From contig NZ_SODF01000001.1 in the NCBI RefSeq assembly GCF_004365875.1, forward strand, positions 1,302,001 through 1,366,000: a stretch of DNA of 64,000 nucleotides, written 5' to 3'. Source of the DNA: Kribbella kalugense (GTDB taxonomy: Bacteria; Actinomycetota; Actinomycetes; Propionibacteriales; Kribbellaceae). This document shows, in pieces, positions 25,395-32,965 of this stretch. The position numbers and the translations under genes are program-made. Each line of letters starts with the position of its first letter. Position 1 is the stretch's first letter. The notes below the pieces were generated by a model. It saw nothing but the letters and a program-made list of their open reading frames with translations. It ran no database searches and was not told the origin of the DNA.

Positions 25395-26294
25395 GTGACC
25401 ACATCCCCTCCCCAGCCGCCGCAGAACCCGTACCCCGGTCAGCCGGCCGGCTACGGTCCGCCTCCGCAGCAGTTCCCGCAGTACTCGCAGCCTGACCAGC
25501 AGCCCGGTCAGCAGCAGCCCCAGCAACATGGCCAGCCGTACGGTCAGCCCAGCCAGCCCTACCAGCAGCCGTTCCAGCAGGCACCCGGCCAGCAGCAGGG
25601 CGGGTACCCGCAGGACCAGTACCCGGGCCAGCAGCAGTTCGGTCAGTCGTTCCCGCAGGGTCAGCAGGCGTTCGCGCCGCAGGGCCAGATGGTCTGCCGG
25701 TTCTGCGGTGGCTACCCGGCGGTCGACGCGACCGTGCGCGGCCACCAGGGCATGATCATCCTGATGCGGTTCCTCAAGCTGCGCGGACCGTTCTGCCGGA
25801 CCTGCGGGATCGCGTCGGTCCGCGACATGACCTCGAAGAGCCTCTGGCAGGGCTGGTGGGGTGTCGGCTCGTCGATCATCAACCCGATCACGATGCTGAT
25901 GAACATCGGCCCGATGCAGAAGTTCAAGAGCCTGCCGGAGCCGCAGCCAGGCCCGGGCCGGCCGATGGACCCGGGCAAGCCGATGCTCCAGCGCCCGGCG
26001 ATGCTGATGCTGCTGGTGCCGTTCGTGGTGATCGGCCTGATCATCTTCGCCAACCTGAACTCGACCGAGGCCAAGGCCAACGTCGGCGCGTGCGTGGTGA
26101 ACAACGGCACCTCGAGCGACCCGGACGTGAAGGTCGTCGACTGCACGTCGTCCGAGGCCGAGTACAAGATCGTCGGCAAGGTCGACGACTCGACCGACGA
26201 CAGCCAGTGCGACCAGTTCGCCGACGCACAGGCGTCGTACGTCTACCAGCAGGGTTCGACGAAGTACACGCTTTGCCTCACTCCGGTGAAGTGA
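25395..26294 (+). CDS. LppU/SCO3897-like membrane protein with zinc ribbon
   Basis: A 299-residue protein in four parts. Residues 1-98 are Pro/Gln/Gly-rich and disordered. Residues 100-140 have two CxxC pairs (CRFC 101-104, CRTC 134-137) forming a likely zinc ribbon. There is one membrane helix at about 203-221. The extracellular domain is NVGACVVNNGTSSDPDVKVVDCTS, resembling the LppU/SCO3897 family. The start is GTG at 25395. The function of the family is unknown; the layout suggests cytoplasmic sensing coupled to an outside domain. Confidence 0.75.
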   Translation: MTTSPPQPPQNPYPGQPAGYGPPPQQFPQYSQPDQQPGQQQPQQHGQPYGQPSQPYQQPFQQAPGQQQGGYPQDQYPGQQQFGQSFPQGQQAFAPQGQMVCRFCGGYPAVDATVRGHQGMIILMRFLKLRGPFCRTCGIASVRDMTSKSLWQGWWGVGSSIINPITMLMNIGPMQKFKSLPEPQPGPGRPMDPGKPMLQRPAMLMLLVPFVVIGLIIFANLNSTEAKANVGACVVNNGTSSDPDVKVVDCTSSEAEYKIVGKVDDSTDDSQCDQFADAQASYVYQQGSTKYTLCLTPVK

Positions 26295-26295
26295 C

Positions 26296-26721
26296 CTACA
26301 CGTAGTACCCGTCCACCGGCACGCGTGCCTCGTCGTACAGCGCAGGTCCTTCCTGCGGTACGGCGGGGAAGCTGCCGGTGGACTTCAAGCCGTCCAGCTG
26401 CTCCCCCGACAGCGCGAACACGACCCGGCCGAGCCCCGAACGCGCGAGCGCACCGGCGCACATCCCGCACGGCTGGCAACTCGTGTACATCGTCGTGCCG
26501 GCCGCGACGTCGGGCGTCAGGTGTTGCGCGGCCCAGACGGCGAGCTTCAGCTCCGGGTGGAAGCTGATGTTGCCTTCGCTGATCGTGGTGTTGTGGTCCT
26601 CGGCCAGCACGGTCCCGTCCGGCCCGACCAGCAGCGAGCCGAACGGTGGGTCGCCCCCATCCCGCGCGGCCGCGGCCAGCGCGATCGCGCGGCGGAGGAA
26701 TCCTTCTGCCTCGGGTGTCAC
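26296..26721 (-). CDS. Nucleoside deaminase family (CDA fold)
   Basis: A 141-residue deaminase. The zinc site reads FHPELK (HPE in place of HAE, Glu catalytic) and SCQPCGMCAGAL (PCxxC). The spacing matches the tRNA-adenosine / guanine deaminase side of the cytidine-deaminase superfamily. HPE is a rarer variant. GTG overlaps the TGA of the LLM gene (GTGA), giving a two-gene operon. Confidence 0.85.
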   Translation of the reverse strand: MTPEAEGFLRRAIALAAAARDGGDPPFGSLLVGPDGTVLAEDHNTTISEGNISFHPELKLAVWAAQHLTPDVAAGTTMYTSCQPCGMCAGALARSGLGRVVFALSGEQLDGLKSTGSFPAVPQEGPALYDEARVPVDGYYV

Positions 26722-27566
26722 GTCGTCTCCAATCGTTGATGCGCGGCGATCGTCGCCAGCGCTTGCCAGGCCGCTTCGGGCCGTTCCGTTTCGGTCGGGT
26801 CGCCGAGGAAGGGATCGAGTACGACGGTCTCCGCGCCGAGCTCCCGCAGTACGTCGAGATCCGCGATCACCTGCTCCACCGTGCCTTCTCCGGCGACGCG
26901 ATCGTCGTCAGGCAAGGGCTTGTCGGTCAGCCGGAGCAGGATGCGCGGCGCGAATCCGGGAACCGGCCGGTCGAGCGACGCCGCCATCGTCCGCAGCTGA
27001 TCGAGGCCAGACCACATTTGACAAACGCGCTGACGCAGCGGATGCCACGCCGTACCAAACCGTATGGTACGGCGGAGGGCTGCCGCGCTAGAGCCGCCGA
27101 CCCAAATCGGGATCGTGCCAGCACCGTAGTCCGCTGTGTCCGCCCATGCGCGCCGCAGCTCGGCGAGCATCACGTCCGTCTGCTCTCCACGCCGGCCATG
27201 CTCCGCGCCGAGTGCCTCGAACTCCTGCCGCGCCCAGCCGATCCCGACGCCGAGTACGAACCGGCCGTCGCTGAGCTGGTTGAGATTTGCCGCCATCCTT
27301 GCCACGAGCAACGGATGCCGGTACGGCGCGATCAGCACCGTCGTCCCGAGCCGGACCCGCTCCGTGATCCCGGCCAGCCAGCTCAGCGTGGTGAACGGTT
27401 CGTAGAACGGCGCCGGGTACTGCCCGGCCACGTCCGGCGTGATCACGACATGGTCCGACACCATCAACAGGTCGTACCCGAGACCCTCGACCACGCGCGC
27501 CCAGTCCCGCAAGCGCGCCGGATTCGTCCCCGGGCCGAAGTTCGGCACGTTCACTCCAAGTTCCAC
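26718..27566 (-). CDS. LLM class F420-dependent oxidoreductase
   Basis: A 282-residue luciferase-like protein: MELGVNVPNFGPG (N-terminal strand), LLMVSDHVV, ANLNQLSDGRFVLGVGIGWARQEFEALG (coenzyme segment) and IPIWVGGSSAAALRRT. These fit the TIGR03619-type F420-dependent subfamily. Substrate unknown. It is upstream of and coupled to the deaminase, which hints at a heterocycle pathway (inference), and divergent from the Lrp regulator. Confidence 0.87.
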   Translation of the reverse strand: MELGVNVPNFGPGTNPARLRDWARVVEGLGYDLLMVSDHVVITPDVAGQYPAPFYEPFTTLSWLAGITERVRLGTTVLIAPYRHPLLVARMAANLNQLSDGRFVLGVGIGWARQEFEALGAEHGRRGEQTDVMLAELRRAWADTADYGAGTIPIWVGGSSAAALRRTIRFGTAWHPLRQRVCQMWSGLDQLRTMAASLDRPVPGFAPRILLRLTDKPLPDDDRVAGEGTVEQVIADLDVLRELGAETVVLDPFLGDPTETERPEAAWQALATIAAHQRLETT

Positions 27567-27659
27567 ACCCTCAGGCTATCCAGGCAACAGCCTGCTCTTG
27601 AAGAGATTCCTCCCGGCGTACGACGGCCTGCACCGGGGAATCGCCGGTAGATTGGCCCC

Positions 27660-28121
27660 ATGACCGAGACTCTCGATTCGACCGACTGGGCGATCGTCGA
27701 CGAGCTGCAGGAGGACGCCCGGATCTCGCTGACCGAGCTCGGCCGGCGAGTCAGCCTGAGCGCCTCGGCAACCACTGAACGGGTCCGCCGGCTGGAGTCG
27801 ATCGGCGTCATCACCGGGTACCGCGCGGAGATCGACCTGACCAAGGTCGGCTACCCGGTGCTGGCCGTCGTACGGCTGAAGTACCCGGGCAACAAGCACG
27901 ACCCGCTGCACCGGTTGCTGGCTGAGCGGCGCGAGATCCTCGAGTGTCTGCGGACGACCGGTGACGACTGCTACACGCTGAAGGTCGCGGCGGCCTCGAT
28001 GCCGCATCTCGAGGAGCTCGTCAACGAGCTGACCAGCTTCGGGAGTACGACGACCAACCTGGTCTACTCGCAGACCCAGCGGTACCGCGGGCCGCAAAAG
28101 CCAGTGGCCGAGCCCGCCTAA
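27660..28121 (+). CDS. Lrp/AsnC family transcriptional regulator
   Basis: A 153-residue regulator with an N-terminal HTH (ISLTELGRRVSLSASATTERVRRLESIGVITGYRAEID) and a C-terminal RAM/ActD ligand-binding domain (GDDCYTLKVAAASMPHLEELV). It would sense an amino acid and form octamers. The divergent LLM/deaminase operon (94-bp gap) is one candidate target; the downstream genes are another. Confidence 0.92.
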   Translation: MTETLDSTDWAIVDELQEDARISLTELGRRVSLSASATTERVRRLESIGVITGYRAEIDLTKVGYPVLAVVRLKYPGNKHDPLHRLLAERREILECLRTTGDDCYTLKVAAASMPHLEELVNELTSFGSTTTNLVYSQTQRYRGPQKPVAEPA

Positions 28122-28139
28122 GGATGAGAACGTTGCCCG

Positions 28140-28979
28140 GTGCTGACCGTCCTGGGCATCGACGTCTCCCCCGACCTGCTGGCCCGATGGGTCGACTGGC
28201 TCGCACCCGACGAGCAGCCGTTCTTCCTCACCAAGAAGCAGGCGAACGCGTGGAGCCTGACGGTCGACGACCGCGAGCCCAGCCGGCAGGACCGCGACAC
28301 CTACTGGACATACGCCATCGACCGCCGCGCTGCCCACACCGCTTGGCTGACCGAGGCGGCGTACGGCGAGCTGCCGAAGGCGACCCGGGCCGCGTTGGTG
28401 CGGGCACAGGTGAACTACGGGCGTGGCGCGGTTCCGACCGTCCGGAAGTGGGCGGGCGTTGTCGGGGCGGAGGTTCGGCAGCAGGCCGACGGGCATCGGT
28501 TCGTCTGGTGGAAGTCGCTGCTGCGAGAGCCGGAACGGGTGCTTCCGGAGATCGTGAGCGAGGGCCTCGGGCCCAGTCGGCACGGCGACGTACGGACCTG
28601 GCCGGCGGACTTCCCTCGGGTCCGGGAATTGGCGGGCACGTTCGCGGACGGCAGTGGGCCGAACTGCTTCGGGACAGTGATGGCGGCGTGCGGAGTCGAG
28701 GGCGCCGAGTCCGTTTGGATGGTCCGCGAACCGTTTGAAGAGTGGCTCGCCAACCACACGGAGCCTGGTGGACAGGACGGCGTACCGGGGACTGTGTTCG
28801 TGTGGCGGGACGCGGCGGCGCTCGTTCAGCACGCGGCGTTGACGATCGGGGACGGCTGGATGTTGCACAAGCCGTCGCAGTCGTGGATGTCACCACGGAA
28901 AGTACGGACGGTGACGCAGGTAAAGCGCGCCACGCGGACTGCCGGCTGGCGGCTCGAACGCCATAAGGTTGTGGGGTGA
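28140..28979 (+). CDS. Unknown protein with papain/NlpC-like motifs
   Basis: A 279-residue protein from a GTG at 28140. The first 170 residues are unrecognised. The C-terminal 105 resemble an NlpC/P60-like cysteine hydrolase: GPNCFGTVMAACG (Cys176), VQHAALTIGDGWMLHKPSQ (His231, His243) and an aromatic W-S-P segment. No signal peptide is visible, so if active it is cytoplasmic or exported by other means. Its TGA overlaps the GTG of the RmlD-like gene. The hydrolase call is inference from motif order. Confidence 0.55.
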   Translation: MLTVLGIDVSPDLLARWVDWLAPDEQPFFLTKKQANAWSLTVDDREPSRQDRDTYWTYAIDRRAAHTAWLTEAAYGELPKATRAALVRAQVNYGRGAVPTVRKWAGVVGAEVRQQADGHRFVWWKSLLREPERVLPEIVSEGLGPSRHGDVRTWPADFPRVRELAGTFADGSGPNCFGTVMAACGVEGAESVWMVREPFEEWLANHTEPGGQDGVPGTVFVWRDAAALVQHAALTIGDGWMLHKPSQSWMSPRKVRTVTQVKRATRTAGWRLERHKVVG

Positions 28980-29770
28980 GGTTGCTCGTCACTGGAGCCG
29001 CTGGACTCCTGGGGCGCGAAGTCATGCGCTGTGCCGAGAAGGACCACGACGTCGTACCGGCGTACCACTCGCAACGCGTGCCGGGTGGGGTGCAGCTCGA
29101 CGTACGGCGCCGCGACGAGGTGCGGGACGTGATCCGGGCAGTGCGACCGGACGGGATCATCCACACCGCCTATAAACAGGACGACTGGGCGACCACCGCG
29201 CTCGGCGCGGTCAACGTCGCCCTAGAAGCTGACGGCGCCCGCGTGGTGTTCGTGTCGACCGATGCGGTCTTCGGTCACCGGGGTACGCCGTACGACGAGG
29301 ACGAGCTGCCATGCCCGATCACGCCGTACGGCGCGGCCAAGGCAGCGGCTGAGACGGCGATCCGCGCGATCGTGCCGGGTGCTGTGATCGCGCGTACGTC
29401 GCTCATCATCGGGTCGGACGGTCTATCCGAGGAGGAGCAGCGGGTACGCCGGTTGGCGGCCGGCGAGCCTGGTGCGTTCTACACCGAGAACATCCGCTGC
29501 CCGGTTCACGTCACCGACCTGGCGTCTGCGCTGCTCGAACTGCTCGCGTCCGACGTCAACGGCATCACCCACGTCGCCGGACCGGAAGCGCTCAGCCGGC
29601 TCGAGCTGGGCCGACTGATCGCCATCCGCGACGGGTTCGACCCGGACCTACTGCCGGCCGTACCGGGCGAGCCGTCAGACATCCGCCTGGACAGCCGCCA
29701 AACCCAGTCCGTCCTGAAAACCCACGTCCGACCGGCGACCGAGTTTCTAGCTGGCCGAACGGTTGGGTAG
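28976..29770 (+). CDS. RmlD-like NAD(P)-dependent reductase
   Basis: A 264-residue extended SDR: Rossmann RLLVTGAAGLLGREV, VVFVSTDAVFGH and PYGAAKAAAE (YxxxK replaced by YGAAK, with Tyr and Lys retained), then RTSLIIG. The layout matches dTDP-4-dehydrorhamnose reductase (RmlD) relatives that reduce nucleotide sugars, but no rml cluster is present. The GTG start overlaps the previous gene. It ends 24 bp inside the convergent MarR gene. Confidence 0.83.
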   Translation: MRLLVTGAAGLLGREVMRCAEKDHDVVPAYHSQRVPGGVQLDVRRRDEVRDVIRAVRPDGIIHTAYKQDDWATTALGAVNVALEADGARVVFVSTDAVFGHRGTPYDEDELPCPITPYGAAKAAAETAIRAIVPGAVIARTSLIIGSDGLSEEEQRVRRLAAGEPGAFYTENIRCPVHVTDLASALLELLASDVNGITHVAGPEALSRLELGRLIAIRDGFDPDLLPAVPGEPSDIRLDSRQTQSVLKTHVRPATEFLAGRTVG

Positions 29771-30196
29771 GAGGTCGCGGACGAGTTGGTCGAGCGCACG
29801 TGAGAGTTCGGCGACCCGGGCCGGATCGTCGGTCCCCAGCGCCTTGGCCAGTGCAGGCTCGATGCTGGTGGCGCGGACCTCGGCCAGCCGGTCGGATACG
29901 CCGGCGGCCCGACTGACCAGGGCTCGGCGGCGGTCGGCGGGATCGGTGGTGGTGATGACCGCGCCGGCCTCCTTCAACCGAGCGATCGCCGTCGACACCT
30001 GGCTCTGCGGCAGGCCGGTCCGGGCGGCGATCTCCCCCACCGCGGTCTCCGGATGCTCGGCGATATCGCTGGCGACGATCAGCACCATCCGCGCACTACC
30101 GGCGTACTTCGCCGCTCCGCCCGGCGGCTCCGGCAAGGCGTCCTCGCCGATCCTCATCAGCGCCCGCCCGAGCAGGAAGAGATCCACTCCGTTCAC
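29747..30196 (-). CDS. MarR family transcriptional regulator
   Basis: A 149-residue winged-helix regulator: IAARTGLPQSQVSTAIARLKEAGAVITTTDPADRRRALVSRAAG matches the MarR recognition helix and the DxRxR wing. The symmetric four-half-site repeat in the divergent region is its likely operator, controlling itself and the alpha/beta hydrolase. Confidence 0.9.
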   Translation of the reverse strand: MNGVDLFLLGRALMRIGEDALPEPPGGAAKYAGSARMVLIVASDIAEHPETAVGEIAARTGLPQSQVSTAIARLKEAGAVITTTDPADRRRALVSRAAGVSDRLAEVRATSIEPALAKALGTDDPARVAELSRALDQLVRDLLPNRSAS

Positions 30197-30206
30197 AGCC
30201 GAAATC

Positions 30207-30252
30207 TACATCAACTCAGATACATCTTGATAGATGCATCGACCCAGATGTA
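30207..30252. promoter_or_regulatory. Nested palindromic operator of MarR regulator
   Basis: Four half-sites are symmetric about position 30229.5: TACATC (30207-30212), ATACATC (30220-30226), GATGCAT (30233-30239) and GATGTA (30247-30252). Successive same-orientation halves are 14 bp apart, and the inner pair is separated by TTGATA. This looks like two stacked MarR dimers, and it lies in the 67-bp region between the divergent starts. Confidence 0.75.
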
Positions 30253-30263
30253 ATCTCCGAGCC

Positions 30264-31058
30264 ATGACCACGATCAACGTCCCCGGAGCCGTCCTGCACT
30301 ACCAACTCGAAGGCAGCGGACCGCTGCTGCTGATCTCGCAGAGCGGTGAAGGCGACGCCGACCGCACGACGGACCTGGCCGGCCACCTGACCGATCGGTA
30401 CACGGTTCTCACCTACGACCGCCGCGGCCTGTCCCGCAGCCGGCTCGACAACCCGGCCGGCGGCGCCACGATCGCCGACCACGCGGACGACGTACACCGT
30501 CTGCTGGCGCACCTCACCGACGAGCCCGTCGCCATGCTCGGCTGCAGTCTCGGGGCGGTCATCGGTCTGCATGTCGCGGTCGACCACCCCGGCCAGCTCC
30601 GCACCCTTGTTGCGCATGAGCCGATCGCACCCTGGCTGCTCGCCGACGCGAAACGCCACCGCGACGAGCTCACCGAGATCCGCGACCACTACCTGGCCAA
30701 CGGACTCCAGGCGACCATCCCGGAGATCGTCCGCTCCCTAGGCATCGACCCGTCGACCGGCGAGCCGAAGCGGACCGACTTCCCGATGGACGCGAACCGG
30801 ATCGCGAACTTCGACTACTTCATCCGCCACGACTTCCTCGCCGCTGCCCACGACGACCTCGACTTCACAACAGCCGACGCACGGATCATCCCGGCAGCGG
30901 GTACGACGACACCGCACACCGTCTTCGACTACCAGTGCGCGGAGGCCCTCGCCGCCCTGCTCGACCAGGAGCTAGAGCTCTTCCCGGGCGGCCACAACGG
31001 CAACCTCAGCCATCCGAAGGCCTACGCGCACCGCCTCATCGAAGTGCTCAGTCGTTGA
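30264..31058 (+). CDS. Alpha/beta hydrolase
   Basis: A 264-residue hydrolase: the oxyanion loop is LLLISQSGEGD (in place of HGG), the nucleophile elbow is LGCSLGAVIGLH (GCSLG), and the catalytic His is at FPGGHNGNLSHP. Such MarR-adjacent hydrolases are often induced by their substrate. ATG at 30264 is used; an earlier ATG at 30234 lies inside the operator. It is convergent with OsmC, overlapping by 11 bp. Confidence 0.85.
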   Translation: MTTINVPGAVLHYQLEGSGPLLLISQSGEGDADRTTDLAGHLTDRYTVLTYDRRGLSRSRLDNPAGGATIADHADDVHRLLAHLTDEPVAMLGCSLGAVIGLHVAVDHPGQLRTLVAHEPIAPWLLADAKRHRDELTEIRDHYLANGLQATIPEIVRSLGIDPSTGEPKRTDFPMDANRIANFDYFIRHDFLAAAHDDLDFTTADARIIPAAGTTTPHTVFDYQCAEALAALLDQELELFPGGHNGNLSHPKAYAHRLIEVLSR

Positions 31059-31476
31059 CCGTCGTCGTGACCGGTGTGCCGAGCTCGACCGTCCGGCTGA
31101 CCGTGCAGAGCCGGTCGTGCGACATCTTCACCGCCCGCGGCAGCGCCTCGCGCGCCTTGTCGCCGTCCTCGCCCTCGGGGAAGTGCACGGTGAACTCGAC
31201 CGCGAGGTTGTCCATCCGGTTGCCTTCCTCGGCGTCCCGGATCTTGTCGCCGCGAACCACGGCCTTGAACTCGGTCGGCTCGGCGCGCCGGCTGACCACG
31301 ATGTCGACGTCGATCGCCGAGCAGGTCCCGATCGCGGCCAGCAGCAGCTCGACCGGCGTGAAGTCGGTCTCCGCACCGCCCGAGCCGACCCGGATGGTGC
31401 CGCCGCGCACGTTGCGCACCTCGTAGCTGCTGTTCGCCACGCGCTCGAAAGTCACCTGGCGGAGTGTGTCTGCCAT
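31048..31476 (-). CDS. OsmC-family peroxiredoxin-like protein
   Basis: A 142-residue OsmC/Ohr-fold protein: AIGTCSAIDVDIVVS contains the first conserved Cys, and MSHDRLCTVSRTV the second, together forming the peroxidatic/resolving pair. It is likely a thiol-dependent hydroperoxide reductase or a YhfA-type relative. The start is ATG at 31476. The upstream NmrA-like gene is co-oriented 38 bp away. Confidence 0.86.
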   Translation of the reverse strand: MADTLRQVTFERVANSSYEVRNVRGGTIRVGSGGAETDFTPVELLLAAIGTCSAIDVDIVVSRRAEPTEFKAVVRGDKIRDAEEGNRMDNLAVEFTVHFPEGEDGDKAREALPRAVKMSHDRLCTVSRTVELGTPVTTTVND

Positions 31477-31514
31477 CTGTCCGAATCCGTCACATTCTGT
31501 TGCTTGTGGCAACG

Positions 31515-32165
31515 TCAGAGAGAGTTGAGAGCCTCGGTCACCGGGGTGTTTCCGCCGATGAGCTCGAGGGTCCGGCCGATCGCGGCCGGGGTGTCGCACA
31601 GGCCGGCCAGCACCAGCGCGACGTCGTCGCGGCTGATCCGGCCGTTCCCGGTCTTGTCGGCGAGCGTGACCATGCCGGTGCCGGGGTCGTTGGTCAGCCC
31701 GCCCGGCCGCAGAACCGTCCAGTCCAGATCCCGCGCCCGCAGGTCCTCCTCGGCTGCCCACTTGGCCTTGAGGTAAATGGTGAAGCTGTCGTCGTCGGTC
31801 AGCGAGTCGGCACGGTCCGCGCCCATCGAGCCGACCTGGATGTGCCGCCGTACGCCGGCCTGCTGGGCAGCGTCCGCGAAGAGAGCGGCCGCACCCCGGT
31901 CGACCGTGTCCTTGCGGGCGTTCCCGCTGCCCGGACCGGCGCCGGCCGCGAAGATCGCGACGTCCGCACCGTCCAGAACCTTGGCGACGGCGCCTACGTC
32001 GACCTGCTCGAGGTCGAGCACGGCGGCCTGGCCGCCCGCGGCCGCGATGTCGGCCTCGTGGTCCGGGTTGCGCACCAGACCGACCACCTCGTGTCCGTCA
32101 CCGCTCAGCAGCCTCGTCAGTCGCAACGCGATCTGACCATGTCCACCCGCAATCACGACTCGCAT
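31515..32165 (-). CDS. NmrA-like NAD(P)-binding protein
   Basis: A 216-residue atypical SDR: VVIAGGHGQIALRLTRLL (Rossmann GGxGxxA/G), VAIFAAGAGPGSG and DLDWTVLRPGGLTN. The active-site Tyr-Lys pair is not convincing (YLKAKW), so the role is reductase or redox sensing. It is divergent from an alpha/beta hydrolase with only 17 bp between starts. Confidence 0.85.
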   Translation of the reverse strand: MRVVIAGGHGQIALRLTRLLSGDGHEVVGLVRNPDHEADIAAAGGQAAVLDLEQVDVGAVAKVLDGADVAIFAAGAGPGSGNARKDTVDRGAAALFADAAQQAGVRRHIQVGSMGADRADSLTDDDSFTIYLKAKWAAEEDLRARDLDWTVLRPGGLTNDPGTGMVTLADKTGNGRISRDDVALVLAGLCDTPAAIGRTLELIGGNTPVTEALNSL

Positions 32166-32182
32166 ACCTGCAGACTATCTCT

Positions 32183-32965
32183 GTGCCACACGCAGCAGCT
32201 ATTGACGGGACGAGGATCGCCTATCAGGTTCGGGGCGCTGGGCAACCACTTGTCCTGCTCGCCGGTCAGTCGAACAACCACACCTGGTGGGATCCGATCC
32301 GGGCGGACTTCGAAACGCAGTACCAGACGATCACTCTGGACTGGAGAGGAACCGGCGAGAGCGACAAGCCGGACGAGGTCTACAGCACGGTCGGGTTCGC
32401 GGACGACGTGGTCGCGGTACTGGATGACCTCGGGCTGGACAGCGCGAACGTCTACGGGACGTCGATGGGCGGGCGGGTCGGGCAGTGGCTGGCGATCAAC
32501 CACCCCGAACGTGTCGACGCACTGGTTCTGGGCTGTACCTCACCCGGCGCGGCGCACGGGTACGAGCGCAGCCAGGAGATCCGGAAGGCGCTGGTCGATC
32601 CGGCCCGGACCGAGCGCGTGCTGCTCGAGCTGATGTACACGCCGGAGTGGATCGCGCAGAATCCTGGCCCGTACTACGTCCTCGGTGACACGACCATGCC
32701 GTCGTACGCCAAAGGCCGGCACCTGGTGGCCAGCAACAAGCACGACGCGTGGGCCGGCCTGCCGAGCATCAGCACGCCGACGCTCGTCCTGCACGGCGCC
32801 GACGACGTCTTCAGCCCGGCCGCCAACGCGCAGCTGCTCTCGGACCGCATTCCCGGAGCGCGTGCCGAGCTGATTGCGGGCGCTCGGCACGCCTACTTCC
32901 ACGAATTCCGGTCGGTCGCGAGTCCAGCGGTCCTAGCCTTCCTCGCTGCGCAGCACCGGGCGTAG
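32183..32965 (+). CDS. Alpha/beta hydrolase
   Basis: A 260-residue hydrolase with GTSMGGRVGQ (nucleophile Ser), LHGADDVFSP (Asp) and GARHAYFHEF (His); the oxyanion loop is LLAGQSNNHTWW. It resembles the 3-oxoadipate enol-lactonase/epoxide-hydrolase group, but the substrate is unknown. GTG start at 32183. The 3' end overlaps the convergent prpE gene by 33 bp. Confidence 0.87.
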   Translation: MPHAAAIDGTRIAYQVRGAGQPLVLLAGQSNNHTWWDPIRADFETQYQTITLDWRGTGESDKPDEVYSTVGFADDVVAVLDDLGLDSANVYGTSMGGRVGQWLAINHPERVDALVLGCTSPGAAHGYERSQEIRKALVDPARTERVLLELMYTPEWIAQNPGPYYVLGDTTMPSYAKGRHLVASNKHDAWAGLPSISTPTLVLHGADDVFSPAANAQLLSDRIPGARAELIAGARHAYFHEFRSVASPAVLAFLAAQHRA

